A stretch of DNA of 64,000 nucleotides from G965250275 sp965250275 (GTDB taxonomy: Bacteria; Pseudomonadota; Alphaproteobacteria; Rhodobacterales; Rhodobacteraceae). Positions 8,431 to 17,376 of the stretch are shown piece by piece. The stretch lies in contig OZ252297.1 in NCBI GenBank assembly GCA_965250275.1, positions 4,402,001 to 4,466,000 on the forward strand. Direction: 5' to 3'. Below the pieces are notes generated by a model, which had not been told where the DNA came from, ran no database searches, and saw only the letters and a program-made list of their open reading frames with translations. A program made the translations under genes and the position numbers. Within the stretch, counting starts at the first letter, position 1; each line of letters opens with the position of its first letter.

Positions 8431-8465
8431 CGACATGCCGGACCTGTTCTGCGTCCGGCATGTCG
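8431..8465 (+). promoter_or_regulatory. intercistronic hairpin between binding-protein gene and rest of ABC operon
   Basis: CGACATGCCGGAC (8431-8443) and GTCCGGCATGTCG (8453-8465) are perfect 13-bp inverted repeats around a 9-base loop, 14 bases after the binding-protein stop. There is no U-run, so this looks like an mRNA-stabilising or attenuating element that keeps the binding protein in excess over the membrane parts, as in other ABC operons. It also argues against a start codon at 8435 inside the stem. Confidence 0.7.
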
Positions 8466-8482
8466 AATTGACGGAGACATCG

Positions 8483-8848
8483 ATGGATGACCTTGGCCTT
8501 CTGAACCGCTTCTTTTCAGCGTGGTCGGAAACAGACGCTGAGGCGCGCAAGGCGGCGGTGGCGGACTGCTTTGCCGAAGATGGTGTTTATGCCGATCCGC
8601 ACGTTCCCACTCCTTTCACAGGTGTGGACGCCGTAAGCGAAATGCTGGGGCAGTTCAGATCAGGAATGCCTGATGCCAGCGTCACGGTGATCGAAGAACC
8701 TGATAGTCATAACAATTTCTGTCGTTGTTTTGTAAGCTTCCAGAACGGCGAAACTGAGTTCATGCGCGGGCAGTACTTTTTTCAGATCAATGCGGACAAC
8801 AAGCTTTCACAAGTTGTCGGTTTCGCAGGCACAGGCAACGCGGCATGA
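8483..8848 (+). CDS. SnoaL-like (NTF2-fold) protein in ABC operon
   Basis: A 121-residue protein starting MDDLGLLNRFFSAWSETDAE, with the cone-shaped SnoaL/NTF2 pattern: an N-terminal helix, CFAEDGVYADPHVPTPFTGVDAV, and a C-terminal sheet (EFMRGQYFFQINADNKLSQVVGF). Such folds serve as isomerases, hydrolases or dimeric binding modules, and sequence alone does not say which. The ATG at 8483 has GGAG 8-11 bases upstream, and an upstream in-frame start falls inside the preceding hairpin. Its stop overlaps the start of the ATPase gene by four bases (ATGA), so it belongs to the transporter operon. A role in processing the imported substrate is possible but unproven. Confidence 0.78.
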   Translation: MDDLGLLNRFFSAWSETDAEARKAAVADCFAEDGVYADPHVPTPFTGVDAVSEMLGQFRSGMPDASVTVIEEPDSHNNFCRCFVSFQNGETEFMRGQYFFQINADNKLSQVVGFAGTGNAA

Positions 8849-10377
8849 GCGTATCCCCTGCGATCGAACTGAGCGGCATCTCAAAGGCCTTCGGCCCGGT
8901 GCAAGCCAACAAAGACATTTCGATCCGCGTCATGCCCGGCACAATTCACGGCATCATCGGCGAAAACGGCGCTGGCAAGTCCACGTTGATGAGCATCCTC
9001 TACGGCTTTTACAAAGCGGATAAGGGCGAGATTTTCATCAACGGGCAAAAGACCGACATTCCTGATAGCCAGGCCGCAATTGCGGCCGGTATCGGGATGG
9101 TCTTTCAACACTTCAAGCTGGTTGAAAATTTTACGGTGCTGGAAAACATCATTCTTGGCGCCGAGGATGGGGGCTTGCTGCGGCCGTCTCTGGCGAAAGC
9201 TCGGCGCAGTCTGACTGATCTGTCTAAGGAATACGGTCTGGAGGTGGACCCGGACGCCCTGATCGAAGAAATCGGCGTGGGAATGCAGCAGCGCGTCGAG
9301 ATACTCAAAGCGCTCTATCGCCGTGCCGAAATCCTGATTCTGGACGAGCCGACCGGCGTGCTGACACCCGCCGAAGCGGATCAGCTATTTCGCATTCTGC
9401 ATCGGCTGCGCGAAGAAGGTAAGACGATCATCCTGATCACGCACAAGCTGCGCGAAATTATGGACGCCACGGACACTGTCAGTGTGATGCGGCGCGGCGA
9501 AATGACCGCAACCGTGCCAACCGGTGAAACCAGCCCGGAACAGTTGGCCGAACTGATGGTCGGGCGCAAGGTGCTGCTGCGTGTGGACAAAGCACCCGCC
9601 ACTCCCGGCAAGACGGTGTTGGAAATCGAAAACCTGCGTGTTCTGGACGACAAGGGCGTCGAGCGCGTGAAGGGCATTGATCTGACAGTTCATGCCGGGG
9701 AAATCGTGGGGCTTGCAGGCGTCGCTGGAAATGGTCAGTCCGAGCTATTGGAACTCTTGGGCGGCATGCGCTCCGGGACCGGCACCGTTCGGCTAAATGG
9801 CGCACCACTTCCGCTGAGCGGGACGGGATCGGACGGAAAGGCCAGACGCGCCGCCCACATCGCACATGTACCGGAAGACCGGCAGCGCGAAGGCCTGATC
9901 ATGGAGTTCCATGCCTGGGAGAACGTCGCATTTGGCTATCATCGCGATCCGACCTATGGCTCGGGCCTGTTGATGGACAATGCCGCGCTGCGCGCAGACA
10001 CAGATGCAAAGATCGAGAAGTTCGACGTCCGCCCGGCCAACGGCTGGCTGACAGCTAAGAACTTCAGTGGTGGCAATCAGCAAAAGATCGTTGTTGCCCG
10101 CGAAATCGAGCGCAACCCGGATCTGCTCCTGGTGGGTCAACCGACGCGCGGCGTGGATATCGGAGCCATTGAGTTCATCCACAAACAGATTGTGGACCTA
10201 CGTGACAAAGGCAAAGCCATCTTGCTGGTTTCGGTCGAACTGGAAGAAATCTTTGGTCTGGCCGACCGGATCGCGGTCATGTTCGATGGCCAGATCATGG
10301 GTGAACGGTTGCCAGCCGAGACGGATGAGACCGAGCTTGGTTTGCTGATGGCGGGTGTCGCCGGGGAGGCCGCCTGA
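8845..10377 (+). CDS. ABC transporter ATP-binding protein, double cassette
   Basis: A 510-residue ATPase with two fused cassettes, as in BMP/sugar-type importers. The first has a full Walker A, GENGAGKST (39-47), Walker B ILILDEPTGVL and signature GVGMQQRVEILKAL. The second has a degenerate Walker A (GVAGNGQSE), a canonical signature NFSGGNQQKIVVARE, and Walker B LLLVGQPTRGVD lacking the catalytic Glu. This asymmetry is normal for the family and means only one site is expected to hydrolyse ATP well. It overlaps the SnoaL-like gene by four bases. The first permease ATG starts one base after its stop codon. It energises import through the two following permeases. Confidence 0.95.
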   Translation: MSVSPAIELSGISKAFGPVQANKDISIRVMPGTIHGIIGENGAGKSTLMSILYGFYKADKGEIFINGQKTDIPDSQAAIAAGIGMVFQHFKLVENFTVLENIILGAEDGGLLRPSLAKARRSLTDLSKEYGLEVDPDALIEEIGVGMQQRVEILKALYRRAEILILDEPTGVLTPAEADQLFRILHRLREEGKTIILITHKLREIMDATDTVSVMRRGEMTATVPTGETSPEQLAELMVGRKVLLRVDKAPATPGKTVLEIENLRVLDDKGVERVKGIDLTVHAGEIVGLAGVAGNGQSELLELLGGMRSGTGTVRLNGAPLPLSGTGSDGKARRAAHIAHVPEDRQREGLIMEFHAWENVAFGYHRDPTYGSGLLMDNAALRADTDAKIEKFDVRPANGWLTAKNFSGGNQQKIVVAREIERNPDLLLVGQPTRGVDIGAIEFIHKQIVDLRDKGKAILLVSVELEEIFGLADRIAVMFDGQIMGERLPAETDETELGLLMAGVAGEAA

Positions 10378-10378
10378 C

Positions 10379-11527
10379 ATGGACAAAATGCCCAAATGGG
10401 CCGACGTGGTCCTCATCCCACTGATTTCATTGCTTCTGGCCGCCGCGCTGTCCGCCCTTGTTATTCTTGCCATTGGCGAGGACCCGATCGCTGCGGTCAA
10501 ACTGATGGTGTCGGGTGCAATTGGGTCCACCTATGGGTGGGGATACACGCTCTATTACGCCACAAATTTCATGTTCACCGGACTGGCCGTCGCGGTCGCA
10601 TTCCATGCAAAGCTCTTCAACATCGGTGGCGAAGGGCAGGCCATGCTGGGCGGGCTTGGCGTGGCCATGGTTTGCCTGTGGATACCCTGGCCGCATTGGA
10701 CGCTGGCCCTGGTCTTTGCAGCACTGGCGGCAGGCGTGTTCGGCGCCGCGTGGGCGGCCATCCCGGCCTATCTGCAAGCCAAGCGTGGCAGCCACATCGT
10801 AATCACGACGATCATGTTCAACTTCATTGCGGCCGCGCTCCTGAATTACATGCTCGTCAATGTCATGCGCCCAGAAGGGTCAATGGACCCGGCGACGGAA
10901 CGGTTCCCCGAAGCGGTTCACCTGCCAACGCTGCACGAGCTGTTGGCCCCTCTTGGGATCGCCTTTTCCAAGGCGGCCCCGGCCAATGTAAGCTTGCTGG
11001 TTGCCATGGCAGCCTGTGTGATCGTCTGGCTTTTGATCTGGCGCACGCGGCTTGGCTATGAAATCCGGGCTTATGGGCATTCGGAAACCGGCGCGCTCTA
11101 TGCCGGTATCTCGCCGGTCAAGATCACGATCGTAGCGATGCTGATCTCTGGCGCCCTTGCAGGACTGATGGCAATCAACAACGTCATGGGTGAGGCCGAA
11201 CGGCTGGTTCTCAACTCAACAGAAGGCGCAGGCTTCATCGGTATCGCCGTCGCATTGATGGGGCGCAGTCATCCGTTCGGGGTGTTCCTGGCAGCCATTC
11301 TGTTCGGGTTCCTGTATCAGGGCGGCGCGGAGTTGGCGCTGTGGACCTCAATCCCGAGAGAATTGATCGTTGTCATTCAGGCCTTGGTGATCCTCTTCAC
11401 TGGCGCGCTGGACAATATGGTGCGCATGCCGCTTGAAAAGATGTTCCTGGCCGTCAGCCGCAAGCGCAGGGACATGGGTGAAGGCGCCCCGCTGCCTGAA
11501 CGCAAGCCCACCAAACCGGCGGAGTGA
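10379..11527 (+). CDS. ABC transporter permease 1 (nucleoside-type)
   Basis: A 382-residue inner-membrane permease of the BPD_transp_2 (LivM/RbsC-like) type used by BMP transporters. It shows about eight to ten hydrophobic segments, beginning VVLIPLISLLLAAALSALVILAIG. The central loop AYGHSETGALYAGISPVKITIVAMLISGALAG is the cytoplasmic coupling segment of this family. It begins one base after the ATPase gene stop (TGACATG), so translation is probably coupled. The C-terminal tail is charged (SRKRRDMGEGAPLPERK). It pairs with the second permease as a heterodimer. Substrate is inferred from the binding protein, not from the permease itself. Confidence 0.92.
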   Translation: MDKMPKWADVVLIPLISLLLAAALSALVILAIGEDPIAAVKLMVSGAIGSTYGWGYTLYYATNFMFTGLAVAVAFHAKLFNIGGEGQAMLGGLGVAMVCLWIPWPHWTLALVFAALAAGVFGAAWAAIPAYLQAKRGSHIVITTIMFNFIAAALLNYMLVNVMRPEGSMDPATERFPEAVHLPTLHELLAPLGIAFSKAAPANVSLLVAMAACVIVWLLIWRTRLGYEIRAYGHSETGALYAGISPVKITIVAMLISGALAGLMAINNVMGEAERLVLNSTEGAGFIGIAVALMGRSHPFGVFLAAILFGFLYQGGAELALWTSIPRELIVVIQALVILFTGALDNMVRMPLEKMFLAVSRKRRDMGEGAPLPERKPTKPAE

Positions 11528-11537
11528 TCGCAGCGAA

Positions 11538-12545
11538 ATGGATTTCCTGACCCTCATCCAAGTGCTCGACAGCACGATCCGCCTGGCCACACCCTTGCTA
11601 CTGGCCTGTTTGGCAGGGCTGTATTCTGAGCGCGCGGGCATCTTTGACATCGGTCTTGAAGGCAAGATGCTCATTTCGGCGTTTTTTTCCGCGGCGGTTG
11701 CCGCGCTGACAGGGTCAGTCTGGTTGGGACTTGCCGCCGGCGTCGGGTCTTCCCTTGTGCTTGCAGGCCTTCACGGACTGGCGTCGATCACCTTTCGTGG
11801 CAACCAGCTCATTTCCGGCGTGGCCATCAACTTTCTGGCAGCTGGCATGACAGTCCTGATTGCGCAGGATTGGTTTCAGCAAGGCGGTCGGACGCCTTCG
11901 CTCGTTGGCGCGGAGCGGTTTGGCACCGTGGATCTGCCGTTTGCAATCGGGTCGAAAGATGCCGAACTCTCCGGTCGTTCGGTCTCGGAACTGCTGGAGG
12001 CGGCCAATCCGGTCCAGCAGATTTATTCGGGGCTACTTTCCGGGCATTCGATCCTCGTCTACATCGCATTCCTGGCCGTACCGCTGACGTGGTGGGTGCT
12101 TTATCGGACACGCTTTGGTCTGCGGCTCCGGGCGGTGGGCGAAAACCCTGCCGCTGTGGACACGGCGGGGGTGTCTGTGATCGGCCTGCGCTATGCGGCC
12201 GTAGCAATCTGTGGCGTGTTGTGCGGCATTGCCGGGGCGTATCTTGCAACTGCTTTGCAGGCCGGCTTCGTGAAGGACATGACCGCGGGTCGAGGCTTCA
12301 TCGCCCTCGCCGCGCTGATTTTTGCGAAGTGGCGCCCCTGGCACGCCATGTACGCCTGTCTGCTGTTCGGATTCCTGCAAGCCATAGCGCTACGGTATCA
12401 GAACATCGACCTCGGTGGCTTCGTGGTCCCGGTTCAGGTGATGGATGCTTTGCCATACATTCTGACCGTGGTCATCCTGGCCGGTTTTGTCGGCAAGGCC
12501 ATCCCGCCGCGGGCCGGTGGAGAGCCTTATGTGAAAGAACGCTGA
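11538..12545 (+). CDS. ABC transporter permease 2 (nucleoside-type)
   Basis: A 335-residue inner-membrane permease, second half of the heterodimer. It opens MDFLTLIQVLDSTIRLATPLLLACLAGLYSERAGIFDIGLEG; the SERAGIFDIGLEG segment is characteristic of BMP/sugar permeases. The coupling loop reads RLRAVGENPAAVDTAGVSVIGLRYAAV. Its ATG at 11538 follows the first permease stop by ten bases with a weak AGCGA site. It is the last gene of the importer operon; 97 bp separate it from the TauE-like gene, and no clear terminator is visible there. The deoD gene 12 kb away could consume imported purine nucleosides, which is only a metabolic inference. Confidence 0.92.
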   Translation: MDFLTLIQVLDSTIRLATPLLLACLAGLYSERAGIFDIGLEGKMLISAFFSAAVAALTGSVWLGLAAGVGSSLVLAGLHGLASITFRGNQLISGVAINFLAAGMTVLIAQDWFQQGGRTPSLVGAERFGTVDLPFAIGSKDAELSGRSVSELLEAANPVQQIYSGLLSGHSILVYIAFLAVPLTWWVLYRTRFGLRLRAVGENPAAVDTAGVSVIGLRYAAVAICGVLCGIAGAYLATALQAGFVKDMTAGRGFIALAALIFAKWRPWHAMYACLLFGFLQAIALRYQNIDLGGFVVPVQVMDALPYILTVVILAGFVGKAIPPRAGGEPYVKER

Positions 12546-12642
12546 CGCCCGGATAAGGCCAGATCTGCGACACATTAGGTCCTGATTGCTGCGCGGCGGC
12601 ATGACCGGTTGATTTTGGTGTTTCCTGGGTTCAAAGAGGGGC

Positions 12643-13569
12643 ATGCAAATTTACCTGCCCATTGCCGAGGTATCGGTCAACGCGTTACTTTTGTTGGGTC
12701 TCGGCGGCATGGTCGGCATTTTGTCCGGCATGTTCGGCGTCGGCGGCGGTTTCCTGATGACGCCGCTGCTGTTCTTTATCGGCATTCCCCCGGCCGTCGC
12801 GGTGGCAACCGAAGCCAATCAGATCGTGGCCTCTTCGTTCTCGGGGGTTCTGGCGCATTTCAGGCGAAAGACGGTGGACCTGAAAATGGGGACCGTCCTG
12901 CTTGTGGGTGGCCTTATCGGGGCCGCTCTTGGTGTGGTTGTCTTCAATTATCTCAAGAGCCTTGGTCAGGTCGATTTGCTGGTACGGCTTTGCTACGTGC
13001 TTTTTCTTGGGGTGGTCGGCAGCTTGATGTTTGTCGAAAGCCTGAACGCCATCCGGAAAATGCGCAACGCCGACAGCGCGCCGCCCAAGCCGCGTCGGCA
13101 GCGTGGCTGGGTTCACGCCTTGCCCTTCAAGATGAGGTTCCGCACATCAGGCCTCTACATTTCCGCCATCCCGCCGCTGATCGTTGGTGTTGTTGTTGGT
13201 ATTCTGGCGGCCATCATGGGCGTCGGCGGCGGCTTCATCATGGTGCCGGCCATGATCTACATCCTGGGCATGCCAACCAAGGTGGTTGTCGGAACCTCGC
13301 TGTTTCAGATCATTTTTGTCACCGCCTTCACCACCCTGCTGCATGCCACGACCAACTTCACCGTCGACGTGGTTCTGGCGGTTCTGCTGCTGATTGGCGG
13401 CGTGATCGGTGCGCAGGTTGGCACACAGATCGGGCTGCGGCTCAAAGCTGAGCAGCTGCGCATCCTTCTGGCTCTCATGGTGCTGGGCGTGTGCGGAAAG
13501 CTCGCCTTGGATCTGCTGCTGCAACCTGCTGAACTCTACACGCTGGGCGCCCCGGGAGGGGCGCACTAA
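12643..13569 (+). CDS. TauE/SafE-family membrane exporter
   Basis: A 308-residue polytopic inner-membrane protein with two homologous halves. Each half begins with the family motif: GMFGVGGGFLMTP (about 29-41) and AIMGVGGGFIMVPAM (about 190-204). TauE/SafE proteins are proposed to export sulfite or sulfoacetate or to move other small organic anions; the substrate here is unknown. A hydrophilic loop rich in Lys, Arg and Pro (about 134-160) separates the halves and may be cytoplasmic. GAGGGG precedes the ATG. The next gene begins directly after its stop, and this TauE plus TIGR02186 pairing suggests a joint membrane function. Confidence 0.88.
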   Translation: MQIYLPIAEVSVNALLLLGLGGMVGILSGMFGVGGGFLMTPLLFFIGIPPAVAVATEANQIVASSFSGVLAHFRRKTVDLKMGTVLLVGGLIGAALGVVVFNYLKSLGQVDLLVRLCYVLFLGVVGSLMFVESLNAIRKMRNADSAPPKPRRQRGWVHALPFKMRFRTSGLYISAIPPLIVGVVVGILAAIMGVGGGFIMVPAMIYILGMPTKVVVGTSLFQIIFVTAFTTLLHATTNFTVDVVLAVLLLIGGVIGAQVGTQIGLRLKAEQLRILLALMVLGVCGKLALDLLLQPAELYTLGAPGGAH

Positions 13570-14328
13570 GTGTTGCGCTGGATCATAATCTGGGCGCTCT
13601 TGCCCTTCGCTGCGGTGGCGGAAGAAGTGGTTCTTGGGCTGTCGCAGGATCAGGTCTCGATTACAACCAGCTTTGACGGATCGGAGATCCTGATCTTTGG
13701 TGCCGTCAAAAGAGAGGAGCCCATCCCCGATGGCCCTCCGTTGCAGGTTGTTATAACCGTGGCCGGCCCGTCAGAACCTGTGGTTGTCCGGCGCAAGGCC
13801 AATCGGTTTGGCATCTGGGTTAACACCGATGCGGTTGAAGTGGACGCGGCTCCGAGCTTTTACGCGGTCTCCACAAGCGCCCCGCTGAACGACGTGCTGA
13901 CTGATACTGAAGACTTGCGGCACAAGATCACCATTGACCGCGCTATCCGCTCTGTTGGCGCCCCATCGAACATTTCAGATACCGCCAGTTTCACCGATGC
14001 GGTGATCCGCATTCGCGAAAGCGAAGGCCTGTATCAGCACCTCGAAGGCGGCGTCGCGCTCGATCAGCAAACCCTGTTCCGCACTGCCATCGAAATGCCC
14101 GCCAACTTGACGGAAGGCGCGTATGCAACGCGCATTTTCCTCACCCGGGACGGCAATGTCATTTCCGGCTACGAGACCGCCATCGACGTCCGCAAAGTAG
14201 GACTGGAACGCTGGCTGTTTGCACTGTCCCGGCAACAGCCGCTTTTGTATGGGCTGATGTCCCTCGCGATCGCCGTAGCCGCCGGTTGGGGTGCGTCTGC
14301 CGCGTTCCGGCTTTTGCGAAACCAGTAA
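13570..14328 (+). CDS. TIGR02186-type membrane-anchored periplasmic protein
   Basis: A 252-residue protein with an N-terminal signal peptide (about 1-17, ending AAVA before EEVVLGLSQDQV) and a C-terminal membrane helix (about 225-246, PLLYGLMSLAIAVAAGWGASAAF). The body is a beta-rich periplasmic domain (VSITTSFDGSEILIFGAVKRE at its start). This matches the uncharacterised TIGR02186 family, which in alphaproteobacteria commonly follows a TauE-like exporter. The start is a GTG immediately adjoining the TauE TAA, with GGGAGGGG upstream inside the previous gene. It could be an accessory subunit of the exporter; no biochemical role is known to me. Confidence 0.8.
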   Translation: MLRWIIIWALLPFAAVAEEVVLGLSQDQVSITTSFDGSEILIFGAVKREEPIPDGPPLQVVITVAGPSEPVVVRRKANRFGIWVNTDAVEVDAAPSFYAVSTSAPLNDVLTDTEDLRHKITIDRAIRSVGAPSNISDTASFTDAVIRIRESEGLYQHLEGGVALDQQTLFRTAIEMPANLTEGAYATRIFLTRDGNVISGYETAIDVRKVGLERWLFALSRQQPLLYGLMSLAIAVAAGWGASAAFRLLRNQ

Positions 14329-14332
14329 GCGG

Positions 14333-15067
14333 TCAGCCGCGCCCGATGTAGGGCATCTTTGTCGCCATCACTGTCATGAACTGGACATTGGCCTCCAGGG
14401 GCAGATTCGCCATGTGAAGGACCGAGTCCGCCGCATGTTCCACCGACATCGTAGGCTGCAGTTCTGCCTGCGGGTTCGCTTGCAGCGCCTTGGCGTTCAG
14501 GTCGGCCACCATCGGCGTTTCCGCATTTCCGATATCGATTTGCCCGCAAGCGATGTTGAAAGGCCGGCCATCCAGAGACAGGCTACGAGTCAGCCCGGTC
14601 ACACCATGCTTGGTCGCACTGTAGCTGACCGATCCGGGACGCGGCACATAGGCTGCAATCGACCCGTTGTTGATGATCCGCCCTCCTTGTGGAGACTGCG
14701 CGCGCATCGCCGCAAAGGCACACCGTGCCGCAAGGAACATGCCCGTGAGGTTCACATTCACTGCCGTCAGCCAATCCTCGACAGCAATTTCGTCAATCGT
14801 TCCACCCGGTGTGAACACGCCGGCGTTGTTGAACAGCACGTCCAGGCGCCCATTCGTTTTCATGAAACGCGCAAACGCAGCCTCAAGCGCATCAAGATCC
14901 GTGACATCGGCGGGTAGGACCATTGCGGTCTGATGAGACCCAGCAATCTCATTCAGAGCGTCCTGTCGGCGCGCGATCAAGCCAACACGCCAACCGCTTT
15001 GCAAAAACAACTCCGCAGTGGCGCGGCCAATACCGGAACTCGCACCCGTGATAATGATCGATTTCAT
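14333..15067 (-). CDS. short-chain dehydrogenase/reductase (SDR)
   Basis: A 244-residue classical SDR. The cofactor motif TGASSGIG lies at 7-14, NNAG at 80-83, and the catalytic triad is Ser136 (NNGSIAA), Tyr149 and Lys153 (YSATK). Arg residues after the glycine motif (LIARRQDAL, 30-38) suggest NADP(H) preference. The substrate cannot be read from sequence. Its start overlaps the stop of the upstream RecD-like helicase gene by four bases, so the two are co-transcribed although they have no obvious functional link. It converges with the TIGR02186 gene, the stops being only four bases apart. Confidence 0.9.
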   Translation of the reverse strand: MKSIIITGASSGIGRATAELFLQSGWRVGLIARRQDALNEIAGSHQTAMVLPADVTDLDALEAAFARFMKTNGRLDVLFNNAGVFTPGGTIDEIAVEDWLTAVNVNLTGMFLAARCAFAAMRAQSPQGGRIINNGSIAAYVPRPGSVSYSATKHGVTGLTRSLSLDGRPFNIACGQIDIGNAETPMVADLNAKALQANPQAELQPTMSVEHAADSVLHMANLPLEANVQFMTVMATKMPYIGRG

Positions 15068-16593
15068 ATCTCTTCAGGCTCCAATGTGAGGGAAGCAACC
15101 GGGGCGACCCGCAGGTCGTCCACCCGCAATGCATGGGTCGGTTTCGAAAGACGGTTCCGAACCACCCAGATCAGGCGTTCCTGCGCCCGGGTGATCGCGA
15201 CATACGCCAGACGTTTCCAGAGCGGTTGGCCCGCCTCCATCCGGCCTGTACGCGCGGCGACGAACAGGTCGGGGGCAAAGACCTGCACTGTGTCCCACTG
15301 GCTGCCTTGCGCCTTGTGGATCGTCACCGCGGCACCGTGCAGGAATGTCGCCCCCATACGAGCCGCGAATGGAATGAAGGGTTCCTCTTCGTCCGGTTTT
15401 TCGATTTTCACGATGCTGGCAGCACTCACCTGCGGGTCTTCGGCCCCCATGACATGCAGTCGGGAAAAGCCGGGCTTGCGCCCCGGGCCCAGATACACGA
15501 CCTGAGCGCCCTTGATCAGTCCGCGCGCCTCCAGATCCAGGCGTTTCTTTCGGTGCTTCAGCGGCAACTCCAGCCCGTCGCAAATCAGTGGTTCACCTTC
15601 AAGCAGCGAGTCCTCCGGCGCGCCGTGGACGTTCCGGAATGCATTGATCAGCCGGATGCGCGTGGCGTTGCGCCAGACCAGCACCGGGCTGCGGGCCATC
15701 AAATCCACTTCGACGCGCTGCCCCAGAACCACGCGCGGATCAGATCGCGCGGCCGCTTCGACCATCCGTTCAAAATCTTCGAATGTCACCTCAGGATCGG
15801 CGAGGGCATGGGCCAGATCCAGAATCGGATTGCTGGCTTCCTGCCGATGAATGCGATGCAGCTCGAGTTTTCGCGATGAGGGCAAGGCATCGAAGACCAT
15901 CTGTCCCGACTGATTCACGGGCGCCAATTGGGCGGGGTCTCCGAACAGCACAAGATTGGGGAAAATCTCCTTGAGGTCTTCAAACTGGCGGTCGTCAAGC
16001 ATAGACGCCTCGTCCACAAACCCCACATCCAGAGGTTCCTCGCGCCGTTTCCAGCCGGTGATGAAATCTGAACCGCGCAGGCCTGCCGCCGCGAGCGCGC
16101 CAGGTATGGACCTGTTGTTTGAGTAAAACGCTGCAGCTCGGTCAAGCGCCTGATCGGTCAGACCTTCGATCACGGGCCGCTCTCCGTTGCCGGCGAGCCA
16201 ATCCGCGATTTTTTCGTACTCCGGGTCATATACAGGCGTATAGATGATCCGGTGAATTGTGGTCGCCGGCACTCCTCGCAGACGCAGGACACTGGCGGCT
16301 TTGTTGGTAGGGGCCAGGATCGCCAGGGTTCGCTTGTCACGTCGCTTCCGGCCTTCGTAATCTCCTGAAACCAGATCAAGTCCTGCGGACTGCATCGCCT
16401 TGCAGAGTTCTGTCAGCAACAGAGTCTTGCCCGAGCCTGCCTTGCCTATCAACGCCACGACGCCTGCGCCCTTGCCTTGCGGTGGCGTCAGAAGCCCATC
16501 GTCCAGATCAATGCCGGACCCACGCAGCATCTCTGCGACACTGTCATACGCGCTCGCCTGATCGTCGGAAAATGTGACGGGCATCTGGGTCAT
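15064..16593 (-). CDS. RecD-like ATP-dependent DNA helicase (SF1)
   Basis: A 509-residue superfamily 1 helicase. Walker A is GKAGSGKT (50-57); motif II is DEASM and motif III is FGDPAQLAPV. The C-terminal UvrD_C_2-type region carries TIHKAQGSQWDTVQVFAPD and the arginine-finger motif YVAITRAQERLIWV. It lacks a RecB-binding N-terminal domain and is closer to stand-alone RecD2/Dda-like enzymes. It probably acts 5'-3' in DNA repair or replication restart. The protein overlaps the downstream SDR gene by four bases (ATGA). No nuclease domain is visible. Confidence 0.88.
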   Translation of the reverse strand: MTQMPVTFSDDQASAYDSVAEMLRGSGIDLDDGLLTPPQGKGAGVVALIGKAGSGKTLLLTELCKAMQSAGLDLVSGDYEGRKRRDKRTLAILAPTNKAASVLRLRGVPATTIHRIIYTPVYDPEYEKIADWLAGNGERPVIEGLTDQALDRAAAFYSNNRSIPGALAAAGLRGSDFITGWKRREEPLDVGFVDEASMLDDRQFEDLKEIFPNLVLFGDPAQLAPVNQSGQMVFDALPSSRKLELHRIHRQEASNPILDLAHALADPEVTFEDFERMVEAAARSDPRVVLGQRVEVDLMARSPVLVWRNATRIRLINAFRNVHGAPEDSLLEGEPLICDGLELPLKHRKKRLDLEARGLIKGAQVVYLGPGRKPGFSRLHVMGAEDPQVSAASIVKIEKPDEEEPFIPFAARMGATFLHGAAVTIHKAQGSQWDTVQVFAPDLFVAARTGRMEAGQPLWKRLAYVAITRAQERLIWVVRNRLSKPTHALRVDDLRVAPVASLTLEPEEI

Positions 16594-16650
16594 GGGGCGA
16601 CCCTACAACCGCGCTCCGGAAGGGGCCAGAGCGCGACGTCGATTTTGCGC

Positions 16651-17289
16651 TCAAGCGGTCAGCGCGGGTTCCGATTTGCGCGAAGAACCGAAGGTCCGTT
16701 CAAACCAAAGCTGCGACAACGCCGCAGAAATCCCGGCACGTTCGGCGACCATCGCCTTCGCGTCATCAGAGAACTCCCATAGCCCCACACTGAGCTTGTC
16801 CCGCCCTTCGCCGTCGCTGCCCAACACTTCCGGCGAGGATCCTATGGCGCGGTAAATCCGGACCATCCGGGCGTCGAAGACTCCCACAAATTGGCGAATT
16901 CCAAAGCCGGACATGATCTGCCCACCTCCCAGCATCAGGGCAGCAGCCACGTTAGGCCCTGACCCTCGTGCCAGGCAGAAACGGGTGCATTCCCAGACCA
17001 AAGGACTGCAGATCGGGGCTGCGTCAGTGAGGTGTCCAAAGACATCATTGACCATGACAGGCCCCGTCGTCGGAAGAAATCGCATCGATCCGCCGTGCAA
17101 CCCGTCGGGCCGCTGCCAGATCACATAAAGCGGATTGAGCGCGTCATAAGTGTCGCGCTCTAGTCCCTGCGCGTCGACTTGAACGGACCAGCCAAGCCGC
17201 GTCTTGAATTGGTCGGCGCGATCCCGAAACATGGATTTGGCCAGACGCGAGTGAGTGTGGAGGTCCCGCCCATAGATGTAACGCAGCAT
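16651..17289 (-). CDS. luxI: acyl-homoserine-lactone synthase (LuxI family)
   Basis: This enzyme makes N-acyl-homoserine lactones from S-adenosylmethionine and acyl-ACP in the cytosol. All canonical LuxI residues are present in the 212-residue protein: Arg24, Phe28, Trp34, Asp46, Asp49, Arg70, Phe84, Glu100 and Arg103. The acyl-chain pocket region (VAAALMLGGGQIMSGFGIRQFVGVFDARM) does not let me predict chain length. It lies 87 bp downstream of luxR on the same strand, and the gap contains a palindrome and a repeat shared with the luxR leader. The tail (ERTFGSSRKSEPALTA) is a short extension. Confidence 0.93.
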   Translation of the reverse strand: MLRYIYGRDLHTHSRLAKSMFRDRADQFKTRLGWSVQVDAQGLERDTYDALNPLYVIWQRPDGLHGGSMRFLPTTGPVMVNDVFGHLTDAAPICSPLVWECTRFCLARGSGPNVAAALMLGGGQIMSGFGIRQFVGVFDARMVRIYRAIGSSPEVLGSDGEGRDKLSVGLWEFSDDAKAMVAERAGISAALSQLWFERTFGSSRKSEPALTA

Positions 17290-17326
17290 AGCTGTTCCCT
17301 TGTTCCCTTGCAGGCAGAACGGGTAT

Positions 17327-17367
17327 CAGCCGGTTGGTTAACATCGGATCAGTGGAGCGTTCGCTCC
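17327..17367 (-). promoter_or_regulatory. luxI upstream region with candidate regulator sites
   Basis: Between luxR and luxI on the minus strand lie GGAGCG-TT-CGCTCC (17354-17367, a perfect 6-2-6 palindrome) and, closer to luxI, the plus-strand string CAGCCGGTT (17327-17335) next to GTTAAC (17337-17342). The same CAGCCGGTT and GTTAAC occur at 18276-18287 ahead of the small gene preceding luxR. The palindrome could be a luxR terminator stem or a lux-type box; neither matches the classical 20-bp Vibrio consensus. Confidence 0.4.
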
Positions 17368-17376
17368 TTTGGCGGA

